Part shown: piece after piece, positions 1-5,123 of the stretch
How positions within the stretch are numbered: the stretch's first letter is position 1
Layout of the letters: every line of letters begins with the position of its first letter
NCBI GenBank assembly: GCA_027083485.1
Contig: JALWOO010000478.1
Span: 1 to 5,123 of the forward strand
Direction of reading: 5' to 3'
Length of the DNA: 5,123 bases
Origin: Amylibacter sp.
GTDB lineage: Bacteria; Pseudomonadota; Alphaproteobacteria; Rhodobacterales; Rhodobacteraceae
Made by a program: the position numbers and the translations under genes
Notes under the pieces: generated by a model
Databases searched by the model: none
What the model was told of the DNA's origin: nothing
What the model saw: the letters and a program-made list of their open reading frames with translations, nothing else

Positions 1-336
1 AAAATACAGAAAATCCAGCTTCAACGCCTTGCGCCGATCCGCCAGAAACGCCTGTAGCGCCGCCGGATCCTGCAAATCCACCTTGGCAAAGGCGGCCGAT
101 TCCCCCAGCGCCTGCACCTGTTCGCCGCTGCGTTCCAGCAGACCGGTCATATACTGGTGGGCAATGGTCAATTCGCCGTTCACCTTGGCAATCAGCAGCC
201 GGTCGAAACGCTCCGACCAATTCGCCATCACCAGCCCCAGAAACACCGGCATCACCACCAGCATCGGCAGCAAAGCGATCATCAGCAGGCGGGCGCGAAC
301 CGACCTGAAACGGGATTTTCTGCCGGAGTCAGCCAT
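1..336 (-). CDS. Membrane-bound sensor (probable histidine kinase), N-terminal part
   Basis: The first 112 residues of a gene running off the left edge are visible, with no stop in frame. It begins MADSGRKSRFRSVRARLL: a basic cytoplasmic tail, then one membrane helix near residues 17-38 (LLMIALLPMLVVMPVFLGLV), then a mostly helical extracytoplasmic stretch containing ERFDRLLIAKVNGELTIAHQ. This layout is usual for the sensor domain of membrane histidine kinases, possibly Cache-like. The kinase core is not in the window, so the call rests on this layout and on the overlap with a response regulator gene. The ATG at 336 overlaps the regulator stop by eight bases (329-336), which implies coupled translation. 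There is no convincing Shine-Dalgarno; an in-frame GTG slightly upstream and an ATG at codon 19 are alternative starts, the latter unlikely because it would cut into the helix. Confidence 0.72.
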   Translation of the reverse strand, partial: MADSGRKSRFRSVRARLLMIALLPMLVVMPVFLGLVMANWSERFDRLLIAKVNGELTIAHQYMTGLLERSGEQVQALGESAAFAKVDLQDPAALQAFLADRRKALKLDFLYF

Positions 337-1693
337 CCCACATGGCACATTTGCGATCAATGGTTTTGCGCGACACCCCCAACCGGCGCGCGGCCTCGGC
401 GCGGTTGCCATCACAGGCGTCCAGCACCGTCAGGATATGGCGTTTTTCCACCAGATGCAGGGAATCTACCGCCTCGGATGAAATCGCATCGCCGGTGCCG
501 GCAAATTCGGGCGGGAATTCCCCAAGGATCAGCGAGCGTTCAATCAGATTGCGTAATTCGCGCACATTGCCGGGCCAGTCGTAACAGGACATGTTCAGCA
601 ACACCTGTTCATCCAGCACCAAAGGCGGCATTCCCAGTTGATTGGAAATCTTCTGCATGAACATGGCGGACAATTCGCCAATGTCCTGAATCCGCTCGCG
701 CAGGGTGGGCATGCGGATGTTCAACACATTGATCCGGTGGTACAAATCGGCCCGAAACCGCCCCTCCTCCACCGCTTTGGGCAAATCGGCATTGGTGGCA
801 AAAACAAACCGCAGGTTCAGCGGGATTTCGCGGGTCGAGCCAAAAGGCCGGATGCGCATTTCCTCGATCACCCGCAACAGCGTAGCCTGCACCGACAAGG
901 GCAATTCGGCTATTTCATCCAGAAACAGCGTCCCGCCCGACGCATAGAGCAACAAGCCGTCACGCCGCCCCTGCCCGCTGGTCGTCACATCGCCAAACAA
1001 TTCACGTTCGATCACTTCCGGGCTGATGGTGGCGCAATTCACCGGCACAAAGGGCTTGGCCGCGCGATCCGACATGGCATGCAGCGCGCGCGCCGCGATT
1101 TCCTTGCCGGTGCCGCTGTCGCCGGTAAACAGCACACAGGTCGGCATCGGTGCGGCCCGTTCCAACATGCCCCGCACCTCGGCAATCGCCTTGGACGGTC
1201 CCAGCAACCGCCCGCGTCCGGCGCTGACATCGGCGGATAATTCGTATTTCAGCAAGAAGTTTTCCCGCTGCAAATGCAGACGGTCAATGCTGCGCGCCAC
1301 CGCGTTCAAGATTTGGTTCGAACGGAACGGTTTCAGCACAAAATCCACCGCCCCCGCCCGCAAGGCCGCAATCGCGGTTTCCAGATCGGCAAAGGCGGTA
1401 ATCAGGATGGCATCGGCAAAAAAGCCCAGCTTGCGCTGTTCGCGCAGCCAGTCCAGCCCGCTTTTGCCGGGCATCACATTATCCAGAATCACAATGTCGA
1501 AATGGCTGGCATCCAGCAGTTTGCTGGCTTCCTCCGCATTCGCCGCCTGTTCTACCCGTTTGCAGCGCGGGCGCAGGATTTTCACCAGAAAATTGCGCAT
1601 CCCCGGTTCGTCATCCACCACAAGAATCGAGGCCAGCGACAGGCCGGCCCCGAATTCCCCGTCTTTGCTGACTGGCTGTTGGGCTTTGTTCAT
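329..1693 (-). CDS. NtrC-family response regulator lacking the GAFTGA loop
   Basis: This 454-residue two-component transcription regulator has three domains. The receiver (about 20-140) has acidic residues D27/D28, phosphoacceptor D71 (VILDNVMPG), T99 and K121 (KPF). The AAA+ domain (about 163-390) has Walker A GDSGTGKE at 191-198, Walker B GGTLFLDEI at 253-261, FRADLYHRIN at 313-322 with the putative arginine finger region, and GNVREL at 375-380. A Fis-type helix-turn-helix lies at about 415-450 (GNRAEAARRLGVSRKTIDRK). Between ELFG (231-234) and GGTLF the sigma-54 contact motif GAFTGA is missing; 18 unrelated residues (DVTTSGQGRRDGLLLYAS) stand where about 21 are usual. Sigma-54 activation is therefore doubtful, and it may act with sigma-70, as reported for NtrC of Rhodobacter capsulatus. 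It lies 56 bases after the HdrD-like gene and overlaps the following sensor gene by eight bases. The likely target is this redox cluster, by proximity only. Confidence 0.88.
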   Translation of the reverse strand: MNKAQQPVSKDGEFGAGLSLASILVVDDEPGMRNFLVKILRPRCKRVEQAANAEEASKLLDASHFDIVILDNVMPGKSGLDWLREQRKLGFFADAILITAFADLETAIAALRAGAVDFVLKPFRSNQILNAVARSIDRLHLQRENFLLKYELSADVSAGRGRLLGPSKAIAEVRGMLERAAPMPTCVLFTGDSGTGKEIAARALHAMSDRAAKPFVPVNCATISPEVIERELFGDVTTSGQGRRDGLLLYASGGTLFLDEIAELPLSVQATLLRVIEEMRIRPFGSTREIPLNLRFVFATNADLPKAVEEGRFRADLYHRINVLNIRMPTLRERIQDIGELSAMFMQKISNQLGMPPLVLDEQVLLNMSCYDWPGNVRELRNLIERSLILGEFPPEFAGTGDAISSEAVDSLHLVEKRHILTVLDACDGNRAEAARRLGVSRKTIDRKCAMWDG

Positions 1694-1702
1694 GGACACC
1701 TG

Positions 1703-1706
1703 CTCC
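1703..1706 (-). promoter_or_regulatory. Shine-Dalgarno site deciding the regulator start
   Basis: GGAG on the minus strand lies nine bases before the ATG at 1693 but only three bases before the in-frame GTG at 1699. The spacing favours the ATG, giving a protein two residues shorter than the longest reading. Confidence 0.6.
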
Positions 1707-1727
1707 GCACATTATTGCTGCGGTATC

Positions 1728-1743
1728 GTGCACTTTTGTACAC
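1728..1743 (-). repeat. Short dyad in the gap before the regulator gene
   Basis: On the minus strand GTGTAC and GTGCAC flank a four-base AAAA loop, starting six bases after the stop of the HdrD-like gene. As DNA it is a 6+4+6 dyad with one mismatch; as RNA the mismatch becomes a G-U pair. No T-run follows, so it is not a clear terminator. It could be a small operator or an RNA stem that separates expression of the structural genes from the regulatory pair. Such short dyads can also occur by chance. Confidence 0.35.
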
Positions 1744-1749
1744 CAAAAC

Positions 1750-3030
1750 TCAAGCTTGGGTTTCGTCCATATCTGCCAGCGTTTCCGCTACCAGCTCTCC
1801 CAACCCTACAACTTCATAGTCCAGATCATAAGCGTCCAGCCCGTCCTCGAATACAGTGCGGCAATTGGCGCAAGGCACAACCACCACTTCCAGATCCTTA
1901 ACCCCGTTCAGCTGTTCCACCTTGCGCGAAAACGCTTCTGTGCGGATTTCCTCGGCACGCGGGTTGGCCGAAACACCGCCGCCACCGCCACAACAGAAAT
2001 TGGTGATACCGGCCCCTTTCATCTCGGTAAAATTGGAACATGAATCGTTCAACAGGCTGCGCGGCTCCTTGAGCAACCCGCCCCTGCGAATGATCTGGCA
2101 AGGGTCATGCAATGTCATGCGCCGATCATCCTTGGCCCCGGCAGGGATTTTGCCTTCACGGCGCAATTTGTCCAGCAATTCAATGATATGCACCACCTCA
2201 AATTTGAACTGGCGCCCGATCATGTTTGGTCCGGCAAAACGGATCGCCCCGTAGGCATGGCCACATTCCGGGCTGATGACGTGTTTGACCTCCAGCGCTT
2301 CGGCCGCATCAACCACACGCTGCACGATTTCCTTGGCCAGCGGGCCGGAACCGATCTGCACCCCCACGTTGGTCGCCTCATAGGCCACGGACGATATCGT
2401 CCATGTCAGACCCGCACGTTTAAACAGCTTGGCATAGGCTCCGATCACCTCGGGATAGGCCATGATTTCGGCAGAAGAAAAGATTGCCATATAATCGGCC
2501 CCCTTTTTATCCACTTCGATCTCGATTCCGGTTTCTTTTTCCTGATGTTTGATCTGCGCCTTGAGCGCCTTGACCGTCACCCCCATCGGGCTGGAGGTTT
2601 TTTTCACAAACTCGGCAGAACGTTCCAACCCTTCGGGCACAAAACCGGCCGCGGCATAGCCTTCGCGCATTTTGCGGATGGTGCCGGCGATGTCGATGCC
2701 CATGGGGCAGACCAGCGTGCAGCGCGCGCACATGTTGCAACTGTCATAAACCAGCGGCTCCCATTCGCGCAGTTCTTCTTCGGTCACCGGCGACGGAGCC
2801 AGCCCCAGCGCCTTTTTCAGGCCGGAAAAAGGGGCCTTTTCCCGCTTATAGGCTCGCTCCATCGGGCGCAATTTATAGGTTGGGGTGTATTTGGGATCCC
2901 CCGTGGACAGGTAAAACTGGCAGGCCTCGGCACATTCGCCACAGTGAACGCAGGCATCGAAAAACGAAGCCGCCTCTGCATCCGTATGTTCAAGGAATTT
3001 GGCAACAGCGATGTCGGATTTGGCAGTCAT
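1750..3030 (-). CDS. HdrD/DsrK-like iron-sulfur protein with CCG domain
   Basis: This 426-residue soluble protein has no signal peptide or membrane helix. Two ferredoxin-type [4Fe-4S] motifs come first: C27-C30-C33-C37 (CVHCGECAEAC) and C98-C101-C104-C108 (CNMCARCTLVCP). A cysteine-rich CCG domain follows near residues 305-390: DPC311, CCG 346-348 in a glycine-rich stretch, and CANC 387-390. In HdrB and HdrD such a motif holds the noncubane [4Fe-4S] cluster that cleaves a disulfide. The first CCG half (about 180-260) is degenerate: it keeps only C256 in SPECGHAY and has YEATNVGVQIGSG where cysteines would be expected. This pattern suits DsrK/TmcB-type relatives better than methanogen HdrD. 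The start ATG at 3030 has AAGGGG eight bases upstream and overlaps the stop of the cytochrome b gene by four bases. It probably docks on that cytochrome on the cytoplasmic side. GlpC or a lactate/glycolate oxidase subunit is less likely because no flavoprotein gene is adjacent. The natural electron partner is not known. Confidence 0.83.
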   Translation of the reverse strand: MTAKSDIAVAKFLEHTDAEAASFFDACVHCGECAEACQFYLSTGDPKYTPTYKLRPMERAYKREKAPFSGLKKALGLAPSPVTEEELREWEPLVYDSCNMCARCTLVCPMGIDIAGTIRKMREGYAAAGFVPEGLERSAEFVKKTSSPMGVTVKALKAQIKHQEKETGIEIEVDKKGADYMAIFSSAEIMAYPEVIGAYAKLFKRAGLTWTISSVAYEATNVGVQIGSGPLAKEIVQRVVDAAEALEVKHVISPECGHAYGAIRFAGPNMIGRQFKFEVVHIIELLDKLRREGKIPAGAKDDRRMTLHDPCQIIRRGGLLKEPRSLLNDSCSNFTEMKGAGITNFCCGGGGGVSANPRAEEIRTEAFSRKVEQLNGVKDLEVVVVPCANCRTVFEDGLDAYDLDYEVVGLGELVAETLADMDETQA

Positions 3031-3671
3031 AGGTTGATCCCCTTACGGCCATAGGTCGCACCGGAATTGCCGCGCGACAGGAAAAAGGTAAAGGCGTGCA
3101 TCAGGCGGCTGAACGGAAAATAGATCAGCCAGATATCCACAAACAGCATGTGCTGTGCGCGCAGGAAAACATGGCTTTCCTGCAGGGCCAGACAGCCGGT
3201 CAGCATCACCAGAAAGGTCAGCCATGAACCGATATGATCGTCCCAATCGGAAATCAGCCGCATCACCGGATCGGAAATCCGGCGCACCCAGAGCATGATC
3301 AGCCCGGCAAAGGAGATTTCCGCCGCAAGGATAAAGCCCCAGCGCGGCAGCGGTTGCCAGTCAAAGCCGGTAAAGCGTTCGCTGATAAAGGCGATATGCG
3401 GCGCAGCCCCGACCACCAGCACCAGCAAAGCAATGTGGAAACTGTAGCCGGCAATCAAATGCATCGCCGTGCGTTTGGCGAAAATACCGCGCGGCACAAA
3501 ATGGCGCAGGTTGCCCTTGATAAACCCCATGGCAGCAGAGCCTTTGGGCGGGGAGATATCCTTTTTGCGGCCAATGCGGATGATGCCAAATAAGCGCCAC
3601 GCCACACCGAGCAGGAAAATCACCGCAGAAAGGGTGAACAGCGGGCCTTCGACCAGATCAATGAAGCTCAT
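3027..3671 (-). CDS. NarI/DsrM-like di-haem membrane cytochrome b
   Basis: This 214-residue integral membrane protein resembles the gamma subunit of respiratory nitrate reductase (NarI) and its relatives DsrM, TmcC and HmcE, which exchange electrons with the quinone pool. Five likely membrane helices lie near residues 10-30, 70-90, 111-128, 148-165 and 176-198. H71 and H79 in the second helix and H174 and H192 near the last helix are candidate haem b ligands; the 18-residue spacing of the latter pair equals that of H187/H205 in E. coli NarI. The motif DDHIGSWLTF and the ending PFSRLMHAF are typical of the family. No NarG/H/J genes are nearby. The partner is the HdrD-like gene that follows with an ATGA overlap (3030-3027), as DsrM pairs with DsrK. 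A four-base ATGA overlap with fdhC upstream suggests coupled translation of all three. The exact acceptor is unknown, so I give no symbol. Confidence 0.82.
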   Translation of the reverse strand: MSFIDLVEGPLFTLSAVIFLLGVAWRLFGIIRIGRKKDISPPKGSAAMGFIKGNLRHFVPRGIFAKRTAMHLIAGYSFHIALLVLVVGAAPHIAFISERFTGFDWQPLPRWGFILAAEISFAGLIMLWVRRISDPVMRLISDWDDHIGSWLTFLVMLTGCLALQESHVFLRAQHMLFVDIWLIYFPFSRLMHAFTFFLSRGNSGATYGRKGINL

Positions 3672-4684
3672 GACCTTTCCTCCGATGCGGATTTTCCGGT
3701 GACTTCTTCGTACCACAAATCATGGTGTTCCCTGGCCCAGTTTTCATCCACTTCGCCCTTGAGCATGGAATCAATCGAGCCTTCCATGCCGATGGTGCCC
3801 ACATAAATATGGCCAATGGCAACAGAGATCAGCACAACCGCGCCAACCCCGTGCAGGATGGTCGAGGCCTGCAACAGCCGCAGATCATCCAGCAGCCACG
3901 GAAACAACAGGGCAATGCCGCTGGCGCTGATCACGAGGCCAATCAGGATCACCATCCAGAACCATGTTTTTTCACCGAAATTATACTGCGAGGAACTGAC
4001 GTGACCGCCGAAAAATCCGCCCAGCTTGAAGATCCATTTCAGATCCACCCACTGAAAGAAATTGCCGCGCACGAATTTGACAAACATCCAGACCAGCCCC
4101 AGCAAAAACAGCGGCCCGAACAGGTTGTGGCCCTGCATGGCGGCGCTGGTGATGATGGAATTGGCCTCTTTGCCCAGATAGGGCGCAATCACCACACGGC
4201 CCAGCAGGATCAGCAGACCACTGATTGCCAACAGGATGAACACAGCGGCCATATACCAATGGGCCACGCGCTGGGTCAGGGTGAAACGGGGAATGGTCTT
4301 GCCCGTGCGCCCTGCCTTGATGCGCATTTTGCCCTTGATCAGGTGGAACAGCAGCAAAATGCCGATCACCCCGACCGGAAACCAGCCCGCATATTTGCGG
4401 ATGTATTCCACCCGCAGCAACCGCCAGAGCTGGCCGCTGGTGGTCATATAGGTCTCTGCCGGTTTCGGCCCGAAAATCTGCGCCGGATCATTGGGATCCC
4501 CGCCGCGATAATTGCGCCAGATTTCGGAATCGGACAGATTGCCAAGGGTATTGGGCGGCCCCGGCTCGATACCGTCATCCAGATTAACCGCATTTCCCGG
4601 CGGGCGCACGCTTTGGGCCTGCGAGGCGCTCACGCCCATCAGCAACACCAGCAAAACAGCGACCATACGCAACAGGTTGTTCAT
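3668..4684 (-). CDS. fdhC: Formate dehydrogenase-type cytochrome b (gamma) subunit
   Basis: This 338-residue membrane cytochrome b of the Ni,Fe-hydrogenase/formate dehydrogenase type would take electrons from the beta subunit and pass them to quinone. Residues 1-23 look like a cleavable signal peptide (hydrophobic core, SQAQ at the end), followed by an extracytoplasmic stretch to about residue 100. Likely membrane helices lie near 101-118, 143-163, 187-205, 239-263 and 275-297. H142 (RVAHW), H186 (QGHNLFG), H278 (ILHGVGA) and H292 (GHIYVG) are candidate haem ligands. The tail VDENWAREHHDLWYEE is characteristic of this family. E. coli FdnI/FdoI are shorter (about 210-220 residues) and lack this N-terminal extension. 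I chose the ATG at 4684 because it begins the signal peptide; the frame is open to a TTG at 4768, but that stretch is the hairpin spacer. The Shine-Dalgarno is weak (GTGGA, 8 bases upstream). The stop overlaps the next start. Confidence 0.9.
   Translation of the reverse strand: MNNLLRMVAVLLVLLMGVSASQAQSVRPPGNAVNLDDGIEPGPPNTLGNLSDSEIWRNYRGGDPNDPAQIFGPKPAETYMTTSGQLWRLLRVEYIRKYAGWFPVGVIGILLLFHLIKGKMRIKAGRTGKTIPRFTLTQRVAHWYMAAVFILLAISGLLILLGRVVIAPYLGKEANSIITSAAMQGHNLFGPLFLLGLVWMFVKFVRGNFFQWVDLKWIFKLGGFFGGHVSSSQYNFGEKTWFWMVILIGLVISASGIALLFPWLLDDLRLLQASTILHGVGAVVLISVAIGHIYVGTIGMEGSIDSMLKGEVDENWAREHHDLWYEEVTGKSASEERS
3679..3683 (-). promoter_or_regulatory. Shine-Dalgarno site for the NarI/DsrM-like gene
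   Basis: GGAGG on the minus strand lies seven bases before the ATG at 3671, inside the 3' end of the gamma subunit gene. It decides the start: the frame is open 15 codons further upstream to 3716, but only the ATG at 3671 has this strong site and the ATGA overlap with the preceding stop. Confidence 0.75.
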
Positions 4685-4713
4685 TGTCTTGGTCCACAAA
4701 TGATAGAATTCTG

Positions 4714-4729
4714 TCCTGCAAAGGCAGGA
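4714..4729 (-). repeat. Second small hairpin in the fdhB-fdhC gap
   Basis: A perfect 6-bp inverted repeat (plus-strand arms TCCTGC at 4714-4719 and GCAGGA at 4724-4729) has a 4-base loop. It lies five bases beyond the stronger hairpin in the direction of transcription and 29 bases before the chosen fdhC start. No T-run follows. Together the two make a tandem stem-loop spacer in an otherwise very tightly packed operon. Confidence 0.5.
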
Positions 4730-4734
4730 GGGAT

Positions 4735-4762
4735 GCAGCGCGCGAAAACCTCCGCGCGCTGC
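4735..4762 (-). repeat. Strong intercistronic hairpin after fdhB
   Basis: A perfect 10-bp inverted repeat (plus-strand arms GCAGCGCGCG at 4735-4744 and CGCGCGCTGC at 4753-4762) encloses an 8-base loop, starting 11 bases after the fdhB stop codon. The stem is almost all G and C. No T-run follows on the transcribed strand, so it is not a classic intrinsic terminator. It is more likely an RNA processing or stability element, or a partial attenuator, that sets the ratio of beta to gamma subunit. The structure is seen in the sequence; the role is inferred. Confidence 0.7.
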
Positions 4763-4773
4763 GAGCAATCAGA

Positions 4774-5123
4774 TTACTGACCGGCCTTGCGGTTATAGGC
4801 GGTTCCCCAGCCCCATGCACCGGAACCAAAGCCCCGTGCCACAACCCGTTCGCGATAGATGCCGGAGACAACGTCCCCGTCACCGGCCAGCAGGGCCTTG
4901 GTGGCGCACATTTCCGCACAAATCGGCAGCTTGCCCTCGGCAATACGGTTGCGACCGTATTTCTGGAACTCCGCTTGCGAATTGTCCTCTTCAGGACCAC
5001 CGGCGCAGAAGGTACATTTGTCCATCTTGCCGCGCGAGCCATAGTTGCCAGCCTGCGGATACTGCGGCGCGCCGAACGGACACGCATAGAAACAGTACCC
5101 ACAGCCGATGCACAGATCCTTGT
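4774..5123 (-). CDS. fdhB: Formate dehydrogenase-type iron-sulfur (beta) subunit, C-terminal part
   Basis: This is the last 115 residues of a four-cluster ferredoxin-like subunit; the gene continues past the right edge of the window and ends with TAA at 4776-4774. It would carry electrons from the molybdenum or tungsten catalytic subunit to the cytochrome b subunit. In the fragment, a CxxCxxCxxxCP motif (CIGCGYCFYACP, fragment residues 4-15) is followed by the paired motif MDKCTFC (C36, C39) and CAEMC (C68, C72), which supply the ligands of another [4Fe-4S] cluster. The tail GSGAWGWGTAY is typical of the Fdh3B-like beta subunits of proteobacteria. The next gene downstream is the matching gamma subunit, which supports the call. 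The substrate cannot be proven because the alpha subunit is not in the window; a related molybdoenzyme with another substrate remains possible. Confidence 0.88.
   Translation of the reverse strand, partial: KDLCIGCGYCFYACPFGAPQYPQAGNYGSRGKMDKCTFCAGGPEEDNSQAEFQKYGRNRIAEGKLPICAEMCATKALLAGDGDVVSGIYRERVVARGFGSGAWGWGTAYNRKAGQ

Noticed and set aside
1700..1749. Sigma-70 promoter with AATAAT as -10 element before the regulator gene
   Set aside because: No matching -35 hexamer is present at the right distance, and transcription would start inside or beyond the ribosome binding site.
1026..1901. Plus-strand open frame of 291 codons spanning the regulator start and the gap
   Set aside because: It is antisense to receiver and AAA+ coding sequence and has no domain of its own; Ser/Arg-rich composition is typical of a shadow frame.
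2107..3054. Plus-strand open frame of 315 codons opposite the HdrD-like gene
   Set aside because: Its composition (Phe, His, Gly, Arg rich) and lack of motifs mark it as the shadow of the iron-sulfur protein, whose cysteine motifs are unmistakable.
3027..3671. Respiratory nitrate reductase gamma subunit (narI)
   Set aside because: No narG, narH or narJ sequence is adjacent, and the direct partner is an HdrD/DsrK-like gene, so a DsrM-like role fits better.
4735..4762. Intrinsic terminator after fdhB
   Set aside because: The stem is strong but no T-run follows on the transcribed strand, and the next gene belongs to the same complex.
4685..4768. N-terminal extension of the gamma subunit to a TTG at 4768
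   Set aside because: The extra 28 codons fall on the hairpin spacer and would bury the signal peptide; the ATG at 4684 begins it directly.
3722..4780. Long open frame on the plus strand (352 codons) opposite the gamma subunit gene
   Set aside because: It is rich in His and Gln, as expected when the codons of a high-GC membrane protein are read on the opposite strand, and has no recognisable domain. The minus-strand frame has a signal peptide, membrane helices and family motifs.

Overview
The window reads as one contiguous cluster in which every gene lies on the minus strand, so the biological order runs from the right edge (5123) to the left edge (1). GC content is moderately high and codon use looks even across the genes. 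The protein styles (formate dehydrogenase iron-sulfur and cytochrome b subunits, an NtrC-family regulator) fit a Proteobacterium, most likely an alphaproteobacterium and possibly Rhodobacterales. That placement is an impression from sequence style, not a computed result. I see no mobile element, tRNA, rRNA or CRISPR, and no gap above 300 bases.

Region by region, in transcription order: (1) 5123-4774, the C-terminal part of a formate dehydrogenase-type four-cluster iron-sulfur subunit (fdhB-like), cut by the window edge; (2) 4773-4685, an 89-base gap with two consecutive hairpins; (3) 4684-3668, a membrane cytochrome b subunit (fdhC/gamma-like) with a signal peptide and an N-terminal extension; (4) 3671-3027, a five-helix NarI/DsrM-like di-haem cytochrome b; (5) 3030-1750, a cytoplasmic HdrD/DsrK-like iron-sulfur protein with two ferredoxin-type motifs and one intact CCG motif; (6) 1749-1694, a short gap with a small dyad; (7) 1693-329, an NtrC-family response regulator without the GAFTGA loop; (8) 336-1, the N-terminus of a membrane-bound sensor, probably the partner histidine kinase, cut by the window edge.

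Genes 3, 4 and 5 are joined by two four-base ATGA stop/start overlaps, so the gamma subunit, the second cytochrome b and the HdrD-like protein are probably translated together. The likely picture is a formate dehydrogenase-type molybdoenzyme that delivers electrons through its cytochrome b to the quinone pool or directly to a DsrMK/HdrED-like membrane module. That module would exchange electrons with an unknown cytoplasmic disulfide or thiol partner. The downstream two-component pair probably controls the cluster. The combination of an Fdh-type complex, a DsrMK-like pair and a GAFTGA-less NtrC-type regulator is the most interesting content of the window. The catalytic subunit is outside the window, so the substrate (formate or other) is inferred only from the beta and gamma subunits.
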